Shown: in pieces, positions 37,622-51,442 of the stretch
Layout of the letters: the number at the start of each line of letters is the position of its first letter
Numbering within the stretch: the stretch's first letter is position 1
Source of the DNA: Prado023 sp963788325
Lineage (GTDB): Bacteria > Actinomycetota > Actinomycetes > S36-B12 > CAIYMF01
Assembly: GCA_963788325.1 (NCBI GenBank)
Contig: CAWBGJ010000012.1
Coordinates: forward strand, 1-64,000
Direction: 5' to 3'
Length of the DNA: 64,000 nucleotides
Position numbers and translations under genes: made by a program
The notes under the pieces: model-generated
Seen by the model: the letters and a program-made list of their open reading frames with translations, nothing else
Told to the model about the DNA's origin: nothing
The model's database searches: none

Positions 37622-38798
37622 GTGAAGGCCGACCCGATGTTCCTCGTGGAGCTCGGAGTGCTGCTGCTCCTGCTCGGGGCAGCGGGCACCCTTGCCCTGC
37701 GGGTGGGGCTCTCGGCGGTGCCGCTGTTCCTGCTCGCCGGGCTGGCGGTCGGGGAGGGCGGCCTGCTGCCGGCGCCCGTCGGCTGCCCCGTTCCTGGAGT
37801 TCGCCGCCGGCATCGGGGTCGTGCTGCTGCTGCTCGCCCTCGGCCTGGAGTTCAGCTCGGCCGAGTTCACCGCGGCGTTGCGCAGCACGGACCCAGCGGG
37901 GTGGTCGACGTCCTGCTCAACGCCACGCCCGGGCGTGCTGTTCGGGATCCTGCTGGGGCTGCCACCGGCGGGTGTGGTGGCCCTGGCGGGGATCACCTGG
38001 ATCTCGTCGTCGGGCATCGTGGCGCGCACCCTGACCGATCTCGGCCGGCTGGGCTATCGCGAGACGCCGTCGGTGCTGTCGATCCTGGTGCTGGAGGACA
38101 TCGCCATGGCGGCCTACCTGCCGCTGCTGGGCGTGGTGCTGGCCGGAGCGGGTCTGGCCGCGGGGTTCGTGGGGATGGCGGTCGCCGTCACCACGGTGAC
38201 CGTCGTGCTCGTGCTCGCTCCGCGGGTCGGGACCGGGCTGGACCGGCGCTGTCCCACGACTCCGACGAGCAGGTCATGCTGCGCGTGCTCGGACTGACGC
38301 TGGCGGTGGCCGGCCTGGCCGAGCTGCTCGGGAGTGTCCTCAGCGGTCGGGGCGTTCCTGGTCGGGCTGGCGATCGTCGGGCCAGACCGAGGAGGCCGCC
38401 CGGCGGGTCCTGGCCCCGCTGCGCGACCTGTTCGCCGCGGCGTTCTTCCTCTACATCGGGTTCGAGCACGGATCCGGCGCACCATCCCCGCAGTGCTGCC
38501 CGCGGCGCTGGCCCTGGCGGTGCTGACCGCCCTGACCAAGGTGGCCACCGGCTGGTACGCGGCCGGTCGCGACGGCGCCGGCTCCCGCGGCAGCGCTGCG
38601 CGCCGGGGCGGTGCTGGTCGCCCGCGGTGAGTTCTCGATCGTCATCGCCGGGTTGGCGGTGTCCTCGGGCATCGCCGGGATCGCCGACGTCGGGCCCTGG
38701 CCACCACCTATGTGCTGCTGCTCGCGGTCGCAGGTCCGATCCTGGCCCGGCTGGCGGGCCAGCGCCGGGATCAGGCGCCGTCGGCACCGCCGGTCTGA
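37622..38798 (+). CDS. CPA2 K+/H+ antiporter membrane subunit, KhtU-like (frame disrupted)
   Basis: This membrane protein of about 390 residues has 11-13 helices. Segments in order are LVELGVLLLLLGAAGTLALRV, FLEFAAGIGVVLLLLALGLEF, ISSSGIVARTLTDLGRLG, SILVLEDIAMAAYLP, and a final AVAGPILARLAGQRR. The GLEF and LEDIAMA segments are hallmarks of the CPA2 exchanger core, the latter holding the ion-binding Asp. About six single-base breaks interrupt it. The start is GTG at 37622, directly after the regulatory subunit. It probably exports K+ under cytoplasmic alkalinity or electrophile stress, as KhtTU does in Bacillus. Confidence 0.8.
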
Positions 38799-38963
38799 GC
38801 CCCTGCCCCCGGGGGTGCGCGGTGGCCGGTCAGCGTCGGGCCGGTTGCAGATCGACGTGGGTGGCAGACTCGGGGGCCTGTTCCCGGCGCCGGATCCGCG
38901 CCCCGGTCCACGCACCTGAAAGCCCGCGCGCCCCGACTCCCATCCCTGAGCAAGGAGCCTCCC

Positions 38964-40935
38964 ATGCACTCCGGTATCGACCAGCAGCACCTCGACTCCG
39001 CCATCCGGGTCGCAGGACGACCTGTACGGCCACCTGAACGGCCGTTGGCTGGCCGAGCACGAGATCCCCGCCGACCGCTCGGCCGACGGGGTGTTCCACG
39101 CCCTGCGCGATGCCTCCGAGCTGCACGTGCGCGCGATCATCGAGGCGGCCGCGGCCGAGTCCGAGCCGGGCACGGTGGGAGCCAAGGTCGGCGACCTCTA
39201 CGCCTCGTTCATGGACGAGGCAGCCGTGCAGGCGCGTGGCCGCGAGCCGATCGGCGCGGACCTCGCCGAGCTCCGCGCCGGTCACGGACCTCGCCGACAC
39301 TGCTGACGGTCATGGCACGGCTGCAGCTGCAGGGTGCGGCCGGCGGGTTCCTGGCGCCCTACGTCTACACCGACGCCCAGGCCTCCGACCAGTACGTCGT
39401 CTACCTGACCCAGGCCGGTCTCGGCCTGCCCGACGAGTCCTACTACCGACAGGAGTCGTTCGAGGCGATCCGCAGCTGCCTACGTCGCGCACGTCGCCGG
39501 ATGCTCGAGCTGGCGGGCTGGTCCGCCGATGGCCAGTCCGCCGCGCGTCCGCCGAGCCGGATCATGACCCTCGAGACGGCGATCGCCGCGCGAGCACTGG
39601 GACAACGTCGCGGCCCGCGATGCGCTTCAAGAGCTACAACCGGAGGACCGCTGGCGCAGGTGCCGCGACCTCGTCGACGGCTTCGGGCTGCGGGAGTGGC
39701 TGGCGGCGCTCGGCGCGCCCGCTGAGCACGTCGCCGAGGTCGTCGTGCGCCAGCCCTAGCTACGTGCGAGGCGCTGCCCGGCCTGCTGGCCGATCACCCG
39801 CTGGACGCGTGGCGCGACTGGCTGGCCTGGTCGGTCGTGCGCCGGGCGGCCGGGCTGCTCGACGACGAGATGGTGGCGGCCAACTTCGACTTCTACGGCA
39901 CCACGCTGACCGGCGCCCCGCAGCTGCGCGAGCGCTGGAAGCGCGGGGTCGGCCTGGTCGAGGGTGCACTGGGCGAGGCCGTCGGCGAGCTGTACGTGGG
40001 CGCGCACTTCCCGCCGGCGGCCAAGGCCCGGATGGTCGAGCTGGTCGACAACCTCGTGGCCGCCTACCGGGTCCGCCTGGAGGCCTTGGCGTGGATGAGC
40101 CCGGACACCCGGGAGCGCGCGCTGGCCAAGCTCGCCGCCTTCACGCCGAAGATCGGCTACCCGGACACCTGGCGCAACTTCGACGCGCTGGCGATCTCGG
40201 CCGACGACCTGGTCGGCAACACCCGCCGCGCCGCCCTGTTCGAGGCGCGCTACGAGTGGGCCAAGCTCGGCGGACCGGTCGACCGCCTCGAGTGGTTCAT
40301 GACTCCGCAGACGGTCAACGCCTACTACAACCCCGGCATGAACGAGATCGTCTTCCCGGCCGCGATCCTGCAGCCACCGTTCTTCGACCTCGAGGCCGAC
40401 GATGCGGTCAACTACGGGGCGATCGGCGCGGTCATCGGTCACGAGATCGGTCACGGGTTCGACGACCAGGGCTCGCGATACGACGGGTCGGGCAACCTCG
40501 TGGACTGGTGGACCGAGGCCGACCGGGCCCGGTTCGACGAGCTGGCCGGCCGGTTGATCGCCCAGTTCGACGGCCTTCGTCCGCGCGGCCTGTCCGAGGG
40601 CGGGGTGAACGGGGCACTGACTGTGGGGGAGAACATCGGCGACCTCGGCGGGGTCACCGTGGCGCTGCAGGCCTATCGGATCAGCCTGGGCGGCCAGCAG
40701 CCGACGGTGCTCGACGGGCTCACCGGCGAGCAGCGGTTCTTCCTCGGCTGGGCGCAGGCGTGGCGCGCCAAGTACCGCGAGGCCGAGGCGATCCGGCTGC
40801 TGACCATCGACCCGCACTCGCCGGCGGAGTTCCGCTGCAACATCGTGGCCAACCTCGATGAGTTCCACGGGCGTTCGCGGTGGCGCCCGGGGACGGGATG
40901 TGGCGCGATCCTGCCGACCGGGTGCGATCTGGTAG
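38964..40935 (+). CDS. pepO: M13-family zinc endopeptidase, PepO/neprilysin-like (frame disrupted)
   Basis: This metalloprotease of about 650 residues has no signal peptide. The C-terminal catalytic half is intact: NAYYNPGMNEIVFPAAI, the zinc motif VIGHEIGHGFDDQG (HExxH), GENIGDLGG (third ligand Glu and catalytic Asp) and CNIVANLDEF. The N-terminal half (DDLYGHLNGRWL, FHALRDASELHVRAII, AYVYTDAQASDQYVVYL) is split by about eight frame breaks between 39005 and 39770. The ATG follows AAGGAG. The stop is placed at 40933-40935 from the family C-terminus (DRVRIW). Peptides up to about 40 residues are the usual substrates. The next gene is convergent. Confidence 0.85.
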
Positions 40936-40977
40936 CAGCGCCTGGGTCAGCCGCCGTGCCGCCCGGACCGGTTCGCC

Positions 40978-42019
40978 TCAGGCGAGCTGCTGCTCGGACC
41001 CGCGCAGGACGACCTGGGTGGGCAGCACGACCTGCTCCACGACGCCCATCGCACTCGCTCGGCCCGACGCAGGGCCAACTCGGTGGCCACCTCACCCATC
41101 CGCTGCGGATCGTGGGCGACCACGCTGATGCCCAGCGCGGCGGCCAGCTCGAAGTCGTCGAACCCGAGCAGGCCGATCGGGTTGGGCCTGCCCGCGGGCG
41201 GCCTGCAGCGCCCCGATGGCCGCCCGGTTGTTGCCGGCGAAGACCGCATTCGGCGGGTCGCTCGGAGCCGAGCAGTGCCGCGGTCGCCCTGGTGGCCGAG
41301 GAGATGTCCGCACCGTCGGTGCGCACCAACCTCGGCTCGACGACTCAGGCCGTGGGACTCCAGGGCGTCGCGGTAGCCGGCCAGCCGCTCGCGGTGGGTG
41401 TACAGCGACTCGGAACTGCCGACGAACGCGATCCGACGGTGCCCGGCGGCGAGCAGGGCCAGGACCCCGGCGCGCGCACCGCGCCCGGTTGTCGAACACC
41501 ACGGAGTCGCTCACGGCATTGGACAGCGGTCGGTCCACGGCCACGATCGGGGTGCCGAACTGCCGCTCGCCCTCGAGGTAGCCGTGATCCTCGGCGATCG
41601 GCACGAGCAGCAGCGCGCGGATCCGCTGCTCGAGCAGGGCAGCCGACGACGGTGGCCTCCCGGTCGGCCTCGTCCTCAGTGGCCGCGATGAGCATCCGAA
41701 GGCCGGCCCGGGCCAGCACCCGCTCCACCCCGGCAGCGACCAGCGTGTAGAACGGGTTGGTCAGGTCACCGATGACGAAGCCCACCGTGTTGGTGACCCC
41801 GCCGGTGCGCAACTCACGGGCCAGGGCGTTGGGTCGGAATCGGAGCGCGGCTGCCGCCTGCTGCACCCGGACCCGGGTCGCGGGGTCCACATTGGCGGCT
41901 CCGGACAACGCCCGGGAGACGGTCTTGGGGCTGACGTCGGCGAGCCTGGCGACATCGGCCAGCGTCGCCCGGCCCGTGGGCAGTCGCGGTGGACCGCCGC
42001 TGGTGTCCATCGATGTCAT
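40978..42019 (-). CDS. LacI-family transcriptional regulator (frame disrupted)
   Basis: This repressor-type regulator has about 345 residues. Its N-terminal helix-turn-helix and hinge are intact (ATLADVARLADVSPKTVSRAL, then NALARELRTG). The sugar-binding domain is recognisable as TVGFVIGDLTNPFYT, GTPIVAVDRPLS, VFAGNNRAAIGALQA and GFDDFELAAALGISVV, and it ends VVLPTQVVLRGS. At least five single-base breaks occur after codon 140. It is divergent from the sugar ABC operon at 42315, which it probably controls together with its own gene. ATG at 42019 is one of three close starts; none has a clear ribosome site. Confidence 0.85.
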
Positions 42020-42053
42020 GGGGACGACCATACTCCGGCGGACAGCGATGTCC

Positions 42054-42069
42054 AGTGAGATGTAGCACA
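42054..42069. promoter_or_regulatory. CRP/GlxR-like palindrome between lacI and gguA
   Basis: AGTGAGATGTAGCACA matches 8 of the 10 specified bases of TGTGA-N6-TCACA. It is 36 bases upstream of the lacI start and 46 bases upstream of the predicted gguA -35 box. Confidence 0.4.
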
Positions 42070-42090
42070 AAGTCCGGGTGCTGATGCGTT

Positions 42091-42107
42091 GTTACCAACT
42101 CGTTATC
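42091..42107. promoter_or_regulatory. 17-bp shared operator-like element, site 1
   Basis: GTTACCAACTCGTTATC is, on the other strand, GATAACGAGTTGGTAAC: two GRTAAC units 11 bp apart around GAGTT. Including flanks it also forms a 25-bp imperfect palindrome (CGTTG...CAACG, 8 of 10 arm positions). It ends eight bases before the gguA -35 box. A second copy is at 51287-51303. Confidence 0.6.
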
Positions 42108-42115
42108 AACGTGGC

Positions 42116-42144
42116 TTGACATCGTAGGACATGGGGAGTTTGCT
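42116..42144 (+). promoter_or_regulatory. Probable gguA promoter
   Basis: A perfect TTGACA (42116-42121) is followed after 17 bases by TTTGCT (42139-42144). The leader to the ATG at 42315 is about 165 bases and contains a 12-bp palindrome, AGCGCATGCGCT (42233-42244). Confidence 0.5.
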
Positions 42145-42314
42145 CAGGGCGAGTCCAGCCATGCACAGAACAGGAGCGCCGATGTCGGGCACGCCCCGGG
42201 GGCCACGATCCAGCACGTCGCGTGCATGCTCCAGCGCATGCGCTGAGACATTCCTGCGACATTGGCGGCGCGGCGCGTTGACGTTGCGTCCCAGCACCGT
42301 GACGATCCGCAACT

Positions 42315-43873
<1,559 letters not shown>

Positions 43874-43877
<4 letters not shown>

Positions 43878-45181
43878 GCAAGGTGAAGGAATTCCGTGAA
43901 GGCGTGTTCGGCAAGGCCGACGTGCGCCAGTACGGCATGGTCTTCAGCCTGATCGCGATCATCACCTTGTTCTACTTCACCACCGATGGTGTGGTGCTGA
44001 ACTCGGTGAACCTGATCAACGTGGTCGCGCAGTACTCCTACATCCTGATCCTGGCGATCGGCATGGTCATGGTGATCATCGCCGGTCATATCGACCTGTC
44101 GGTGGGGTCGGTGGCTGCGTTCACCGGCATCTGCGTGGCCAAGGCGATGGCCGACTGGGGCTTCGCGTGGCCGTTGGGCATCGTGGTCGGGATCGCCGTC
44201 GGTATCGCGGTCGGGGCGTGGCAGGGGTTCTGGGTGTCGCGGGTGATGGTCCCGGCGTTCATCGTGACCCTGGCCGGCATGCTCATCTTCCGTGGCCTGA
44301 ACCAGGTGATCGGGCAGTCGGCGACCGTGCCGGTGCCGGAGGGGTTCAAGGTCATCGGCCGTGGCTACATCCCGCAGATCGGCCCGAACCTGATCCTGGG
44401 CAACGGCACCCGGATCGTGAACACCACCACCCTGGTGCTGGGCATGGTCGCTGTCCTGCTGGTCGTCTGGCTGGAGTTCCGCAAGCGCGCCAAGGCCCGC
44501 TCGGTCGGCGACGACGTGCCGCCCCTGTGGGCCACCGCCATCCGGCTCGTGCTCCTCGGCGGGGTGATCATGTTCTTCGCGTTCAAGTTCTCCACCGGCA
44601 ACGACGGCACCGGGTTCCCGATCTCTGGTGTGATCCTGCTGGTCCTGGTCTTCATCTACTCGTTCATCATGCGCAACACCACCTTCGGCCGCCACGTCTA
44701 CGCAGTCGGCGGCAACAAGCGTGCCGCAGCCCTGTCCGGGGTCAGCGTGCAGAAGGTCAACTTCCTGGTCATTGCCAACATGGGCATGCTCGCCTCACTG
44801 GCCGGCATGATCTACATCGCTCGCGCCGGTGCCTCGGGCCCCCAGGACGGTGTCGGCTGGGAGCTCGATGCGATCGCCGCGGTGTTCATCGGCGGCGCGG
44901 CCGTGACCGGCGGTGTCGGCACCGTGGTCGGATCGATGGTCGGTGGGCTGGTCATGGCCTTCCTGAACAACGGCCTGTCCCTGATGGGTGTGGGCCAGGA
45001 CTGGGTCTCGGTCATCAAGGGCCTGGTCCTGCTCGCCGCCGTCGCGTTCGACCTGCTGTCCAAGTCCCAGGACCGTCCCCAGATCCTGCCCAACTTCATG
45101 CGCCGCACCAAGGCGCATGTCGAGGTGCCCGCAGCCGTCGGCGCCATCGAGGAACCCACAGCCGACATCCCGGCGAAGTGA
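43874..45181 (+). CDS. gguB: Multiple-sugar ABC transporter permease
   Basis: This 435-residue inner-membrane protein of the BPD_transp_2 (CUT2) type has about 11 helices. Conserved landmarks are MVMVIIAGHIDLSVGSVAA, FIVTLAGMLIFRGLN, TTFGRHVYAVGGNKRAAALSG and FIGGAAVTGGVGTVVGSMVGG. It is longer than RbsC or XylH because of an insert of about 60 residues in the middle, as in GguB/MmsB. The ATG overlaps the ATPase stop (ATGA). It forms the channel for the sugar imported by the upstream ATPase and downstream binding protein. Confidence 0.92.
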
Positions 45182-45240
45182 ACCGGGCGGCCCCCGAGCC
45201 GCCCTTCCACAGATCTCCACCCCAACACACAAGGAGAAAC

Positions 45241-46368
45241 ATGAAGAAGTCACTGGTCGCCATTGCGGCGGCTTGCAGTTCCCTGCTGATCCTCAGCGGG
45301 TGCTCGACCGAGAGCGAGACGGCAGCGCCCGCCGCGTCCGCGTCCGAGAGTGCAATGGCCGGTGGCCAGACCACCACGACCTGCGCCCCCGGGGACCGCA
45401 TCGGCGTCTCCCTGCCTGCACAGACGTCCGAGAACTGGACGTTGGCCAAGGCGCTGTTCGAGGAGGGCGTCGCCGCCGCCGGATTCACCCCCGACGTGCA
45501 GTTCTCCGACGCGGCCTCGGCTGCAGCCTCGCAGCAGACCAAGATCGACAACATGCTGACCCAGCAGGCCAAGGTCATCGTCATCGGCGCTGAGGACGGC
45601 AAGCAGCTGACCGGCCAGGTCGAGGCCGCTGAGGCCGCCGGCGTGCCGGTGCTGGCCTACGACCGTCCGATCGATGCCCAGGGCACCGACTACTACGTCG
45701 CCTTCGACAACTTCAAGGTCGGCCAGCTGCAGGGCACCGCCCTGCTCGAGGGCCTCGCCAAGCTCAAGGGTGACAGCCCATGGAACATCGAGCTGTTCGC
45801 AGGCGCGGCCACCGACGCCAACGCCCCCGTGTTCTTCAACGGCGCGATGGACATCCTCCAGCCGAAGATCGACGACGGCACGCTGGTCGTGACCTCGGGC
45901 CAGACCACCTTCGACAAGGTCTCCACGGAGGGCTGGAAGAAGGAGAAGGCTCAGGAGCGCATGGAGAACCTGATCACCAACTACTACAGCGACGGCACCG
46001 ATCTCAGTGGCGTCCTGTCGCCCAACGACCAGCTGGCTGAGGGCATCCTGAACGCCGCCACCGCCGCCAAGCTGACCCCGGTCGTCACCGGCCAGGACTC
46101 CGAGGTCGTCGCGGTCACCCGCGTCGCGGCCGGCGAGCAGTACTCGACCATCTACAAGGACACCCGCAAGCTGGTGGCCGAGACCGTCGCGATGGTCGAG
46201 CAGATCTGCACCGGCGCGGTCTTCCCGACCGATGCGGTGTTCACGACCGACAGTGGCGTCGAGATCCCCTCGAACTACCTCGAGCCGATCATCGTCACCT
46301 CGGAGAACGGCCTCGAGGTCTACGCCGACAACGAAGAGCTGCTCGCAGCCTTCCAGGCCGGTCAGTGA
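45241..46368 (+). CDS. chvE: ChvE-type sugar-binding lipoprotein
   Basis: This 375-residue periplasmic-binding-type lipoprotein has the lipobox LSGC around residue 20, followed by a Ser/Ala linker. The type-I binding fold shows GVSLPAQTSENWTLAK, IVIGAEDGKQLTGQVEAA, VLAYDRPIDA, YVAFDNFKVGQLQGTALLEG and SPNDQLAEGILNAA. It matches ChvE/MmsE, which binds several aldoses. It is last in the operon, whereas chvE-gguAB order is common elsewhere. AAGGAGAAAC precedes the ATG by a normal distance. A strong terminator follows. Confidence 0.9.
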   Translation: MKKSLVAIAAACSSLLILSGCSTESETAAPAASASESAMAGGQTTTTCAPGDRIGVSLPAQTSENWTLAKALFEEGVAAAGFTPDVQFSDAASAAASQQTKIDNMLTQQAKVIVIGAEDGKQLTGQVEAAEAAGVPVLAYDRPIDAQGTDYYVAFDNFKVGQLQGTALLEGLAKLKGDSPWNIELFAGAATDANAPVFFNGAMDILQPKIDDGTLVVTSGQTTFDKVSTEGWKKEKAQERMENLITNYYSDGTDLSGVLSPNDQLAEGILNAATAAKLTPVVTGQDSEVVAVTRVAAGEQYSTIYKDTRKLVAETVAMVEQICTGAVFPTDAVFTTDSGVEIPSNYLEPIIVTSENGLEVYADNEELLAAFQAGQ

Positions 46369-46422
46369 CCCTCGTCGCTGCCCCAGGCGTCTGATGTCCT
46401 GAACGCCTGACCGCACCACCAT

Positions 46423-46463
46423 CCGCAGGGGTGGGTGCCTCCCCGGAGGCCCCACCCCTGCGG
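46423..46463 (+). terminator. Terminator of the sugar ABC operon
   Basis: A 13-bp perfect stem CCGCAGGGGTGGG/CCCACCCCTGCGG (46423-46435, 46451-46463) carries a further 6-bp stem GCCTCC/GGAGGC with a bulged T. It is followed by CTTGT. It is among the strongest hairpins in the window. Confidence 0.9.
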
Positions 46464-46556
46464 CTTGTCCGCCACTGGGCGATCAGCGTGGTCGAACCCC
46501 GCGGCCACGCGTGTCGCTGCCCGGGGCTGTGCGACCCGATGGCCACACTGGAGCCC

Positions 46557-47462
46557 ATGGCTGAGCGACTCGCACCTGAGCAGGCCCCGCTGCGGGTCAC
46601 CTCCCGTCCGGAGCATGCGAGCGGCCGCACCCGTCGCTGGGGCCGACGACTGGTCGGCACGGTGCTGCTGCTGGCCCTGGTCGTCGTCGGCACCGTGGGC
46701 ACCCTGCACTTCCTGGGGATCCACCGCTCGGCCCAGGAGGTCCGCGCCACGGCGCTGATCCCCGAGGACCAGCCGGCCCGGGTCCTGGTCGTCCTGGCCC
46801 GCCCCGGCCAGGAGCTGCCGATGGCCGCCACCCTGGCCCAGCTCGACCAGGCGGGCGCCGAGGTGGCCGTGCTCTCACTGACCGCGGGGGAGGCCCAGCC
46901 CCCGGTGCTGGACTTCGGCACCACGCAGATCGCCGAGGTCCGCGCCCACGAGCTCGCCCGCGCCGGGGAGCTGCTCGGGGTGGACCGCGTCGAGCTCGGC
47001 GGCTACCGCGCCGGCGAGCTCGTGTCGGCCGACCCGGGCAAGGTCACCGCCACGATCGCCGAGCAGATCGACGAGTTGGCCCCGTCGGTGCTGCTCACCG
47101 TCGGCGACCAGACCGGCGAGGACCTCGACTCCCAATCGGCGGCGGCCTACTCCCTGGCCGCGGCCCAGGCCAAGGACTCGGGGGTGACCCGGGTGTGGAC
47201 GGTCACCCGGGGGGACCGCGAGATCTCGTGGAACGCCCGAGTGGGAGCAGAGATCGGCAGCGTCGTCCCGGAGCCGGAGGTGGCCGTGCGCGTCGATGCC
47301 GATGCCGCGGTCAAGGGCGAGGACCTGCTGGCCCACGGCACGCAGAGCCCCGACCTGGCCCAAGTCACCTACCCGTACGCCGACCGGATCCCCGCGTGGG
47401 CCTACTTCCGGTTCTGGGACCGCGAGTACTTCGCCCTGACCTGGGGCGACCCGATCGAGTAG
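46557..47462 (+). CDS. Membrane-anchored PIG-L-like protein lacking metal-site motifs
   Basis: This 301-residue protein has a basic cytoplasmic N-terminus, one helix (LVGTVLLLALVVVGTVGTL, about 30-48) and an extracellular Rossmann-like domain of the PIG-L/LmbE fold. The fold is suggested by RVLVVLARPGQELPMAATLAQL, AEVAVLSLTAGEAQ, RAHELARAGELLGVDRVELG and ELAPSVLLTVGD. The zinc motif normally reading HPDDE is RPGQE here, and the later HPDH motif is absent (DLDSQSA), so it is probably not a deacetylase. It may bind a glycan or another protein. An alternative start lies six codons upstream (46539). It stands alone after the sugar operon terminator. Confidence 0.7.
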   Translation: MAERLAPEQAPLRVTSRPEHASGRTRRWGRRLVGTVLLLALVVVGTVGTLHFLGIHRSAQEVRATALIPEDQPARVLVVLARPGQELPMAATLAQLDQAGAEVAVLSLTAGEAQPPVLDFGTTQIAEVRAHELARAGELLGVDRVELGGYRAGELVSADPGKVTATIAEQIDELAPSVLLTVGDQTGEDLDSQSAAAYSLAAAQAKDSGVTRVWTVTRGDREISWNARVGAEIGSVVPEPEVAVRVDADAAVKGEDLLAHGTQSPDLAQVTYPYADRIPAWAYFRFWDREYFALTWGDPIE

Positions 47463-47562
47463 CCCGGGGCCGCCGGGATTCGGCTCATACGATCCGGGGT
47501 GGCAACGCCCGGCGCAGCGAGCGCCACCTGACCCCGAATTGCCATTTGGCATTCCGCCGGAC

Positions 47563-49177
47563 ATGTCGCACCATCAGTCCGTGTTGAGGTGGAGATGGCT
47601 GGTCGTCGTGGTCGCGCTGCCGGTCGGACTGACCATCTGGCTGGCTCTCGCAGCCATCTGGCTCAGCCTCTGGGGAGCAGCCAACCTGGCCGTGGCCGTC
47701 CGCGATCAATCCGTGCCCGCGTTGGCTCGGGCCGTGGACGGCGCGGCGCGGTCCACGGGCGTCGCCTCGTGGATCGCCACCGGTTGGGGAGCTGCCGCGC
47801 CAATCATCGCCGCCGCTCGAGCGCGCTGCCGAAGCAGGCGTCCAGCTCCAGGAGATCTCGGCTGCGGGCTTGGACCTGGCGCCGGCCCTACCCTCGGCCC
47901 TGGGCATGGACGGCACGCGTAGCTACCTGTTCTCCGGGTTGAACGATGCGGAGCTGTTCGGATCCGGAGGGGCGCCACTGAACGGGTCTTGTGGTGCAAC
48001 TGGACCAGGGCGAGCCGACCATCCCCGTCTCGGGTTCGGTATCAATGGGATTGAACCCCGGCAACGAGCCCTACCCCTGGGACGTCTCCGGGGGGCATGC
48101 CCTGGTATCGGCCCGGCGCCGAGTACCCGTTCGCGAACTCGAACTACCACCCCGATTTCCGCGTCTCCGGTACAAACATGCAGAGCGGCTTGGAACGCAC
48201 TGGACCTCACCGAGGTGGACGGGGTCATCACCATCGACGTGGCGGCCGTCGCTGCAGTGCTCAACGCGACCGGGCCAGTGAGCACGCAGGCGTTCGGCGA
48301 GGTGACTGCGGACAATGTCATCCGCACACTGCTGGTTGACGCCTATCGCGACTACCCGGACTGGCCGGTGGAGTCCAACTCTGGCTCGGCAGGCCGGCAA
48401 CGCCGAACTCCAGTCGGCGTGATCGACGGCCTCCGCGACCCTCGGACAGCCCTGCGCGCCGCTCGGGCCCTGTGGGACGTCATCCCCGGCCGCCACGTCC
48501 AGGCGTACATGGCCGACCCCGCCCTGCAATCCGTCGTCTCAGCCCTCGGCGCCGACGGTGCCCTGTCCGAGCCGTCCGGGGATGTTCTCGGGGTGTTCCT
48601 GCAGAGCGGGCCGAGCAAGCTGGCCATCTTCCAGCAGCAGCGGATCGAGCGTCGGGTGCAGATCGCAGCCGACGGATCGGCCGCAGGTCCGCCAGCGGGT
48701 CACGTTCACGAACGCGGTGCCCGAGGGCCTTGCCGGGGATGCCAGGCCTACCGCGGCTACCTGGCGCTGACTTACCGACAGCGGGTCGCCTTCCGGATCC
48801 CGGAGTCGGCCAGTGGACCCGACCGTCGCCGTCGACGGCGACCGCGAACTCGTGCGGCCAGATGCCACCGGGCCCTACCCGGACTCAGCCGGTGCACAGG
48901 TCCTCTGGCAGGGGCAGGACATCGCGCCACGCGCCCAGAGCGTCACCGAGGTCGCTATCGACTCCACCGTGGGGACGTTCGGCGGCCCCGACGGCCTTGA
49001 GTACGCACTCACCGCCGATCCGCAGGCGATGGTCAGCCCACCTGAGGTCGAACTGACGTCGTGTTCCCCGACGGGTCGGCGCCGAGGGGCGAGTCGGAGG
49101 ATTGGGCGATTGACGGCTCCACGGCGACATGGACCGGCGTCCTCGACCGGCCCTTGGCTCTCGACGCACACGACTGA
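47563..49177 (+). CDS. DUF4012 membrane protein (frame disrupted)
   Basis: This protein of about 535 residues starts MSHHQSVLRWRW with one helix (WLVVVVALPVGLTIWLALAAIW); the rest is extracytoplasmic. DUF4012 landmarks appear in order across frames: PVSGSVSMGLNPGNEPYPWD, WYRPGAEYPFANSNYHPDF, LDLTEVDGVITIDVAAVAAVL, ADNVIRTLLVDAYRDYP and QSVVSALGADGALSEP. It ends ATWTGVLDRPLALDAHD. The DUF4012 family is common in actinobacteria and linked to surface-polysaccharide loci; its activity is unknown. About eight single-base breaks occur. Confidence 0.75.
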
Positions 49178-49289
49178 CGTATCCGGTGAGTCCCGATTCG
49201 TGGGATGATTGCGACCCCCGGGTCGTCCAGCTCCCGGACACCGACCGAGGCGCTCCGCTCCCTCGGCACTGACGAGGAGAACGACACCC

Positions 49290-51172
<1,883 letters not shown>

Positions 51173-51188
51173 AGCGCGGCACGCCTGC

Positions 51189-51205
51189 AGCGGCTGACCG
51201 CCGCT
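51189..51205 (+). terminator. Possible weak terminator after typA
   Basis: A 6-bp stem AGCGGC/GCCGCT with a five-base loop lies 16 bases after the typA stop. It is short and has no U-tract. Confidence 0.3.
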
Positions 51206-51286
51206 TGCTGATCCGGACAGTCGGGACGAAGCTCCCCGGGCGGCCGGACCTTGGACCCAGTTCGGGCACGTCCGGGGACACACCCA

Positions 51287-51303
51287 GGTAACGAGTTGAT
51301 AAC
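51287..51303. promoter_or_regulatory. 17-bp shared operator-like element, site 2
   Basis: GGTAACGAGTTGATAAC has the same GRTAAC-GAGTT-GRTAAC layout as site 1 at 42091-42107, in the opposite orientation. It lies in the 270-base gap between typA and the peptide-binding-protein gene, 45 bases before a possible -10 box (TACTGT, 51332-51337). Confidence 0.6.
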
Positions 51304-51442
51304 GGATGCCGGAGCACCGGCGCTGCGGCGGTACTGTGTGCCCGTCTGAGGGGATTGATCACCATCTCTTGCGCGGAATCCGCTCCGCGCCCCGGCGCCG
51401 ATGACCTCGCCCCGGGCGACGTTGGTCAACGAGAGGAAACAC

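Noticed and set aside
38964..39780. M13 peptidase N-terminal half as a true pseudogene
   Set aside because: All N-terminal segments are present in order and well conserved; only single-base breaks separate them, as in the surrounding block.
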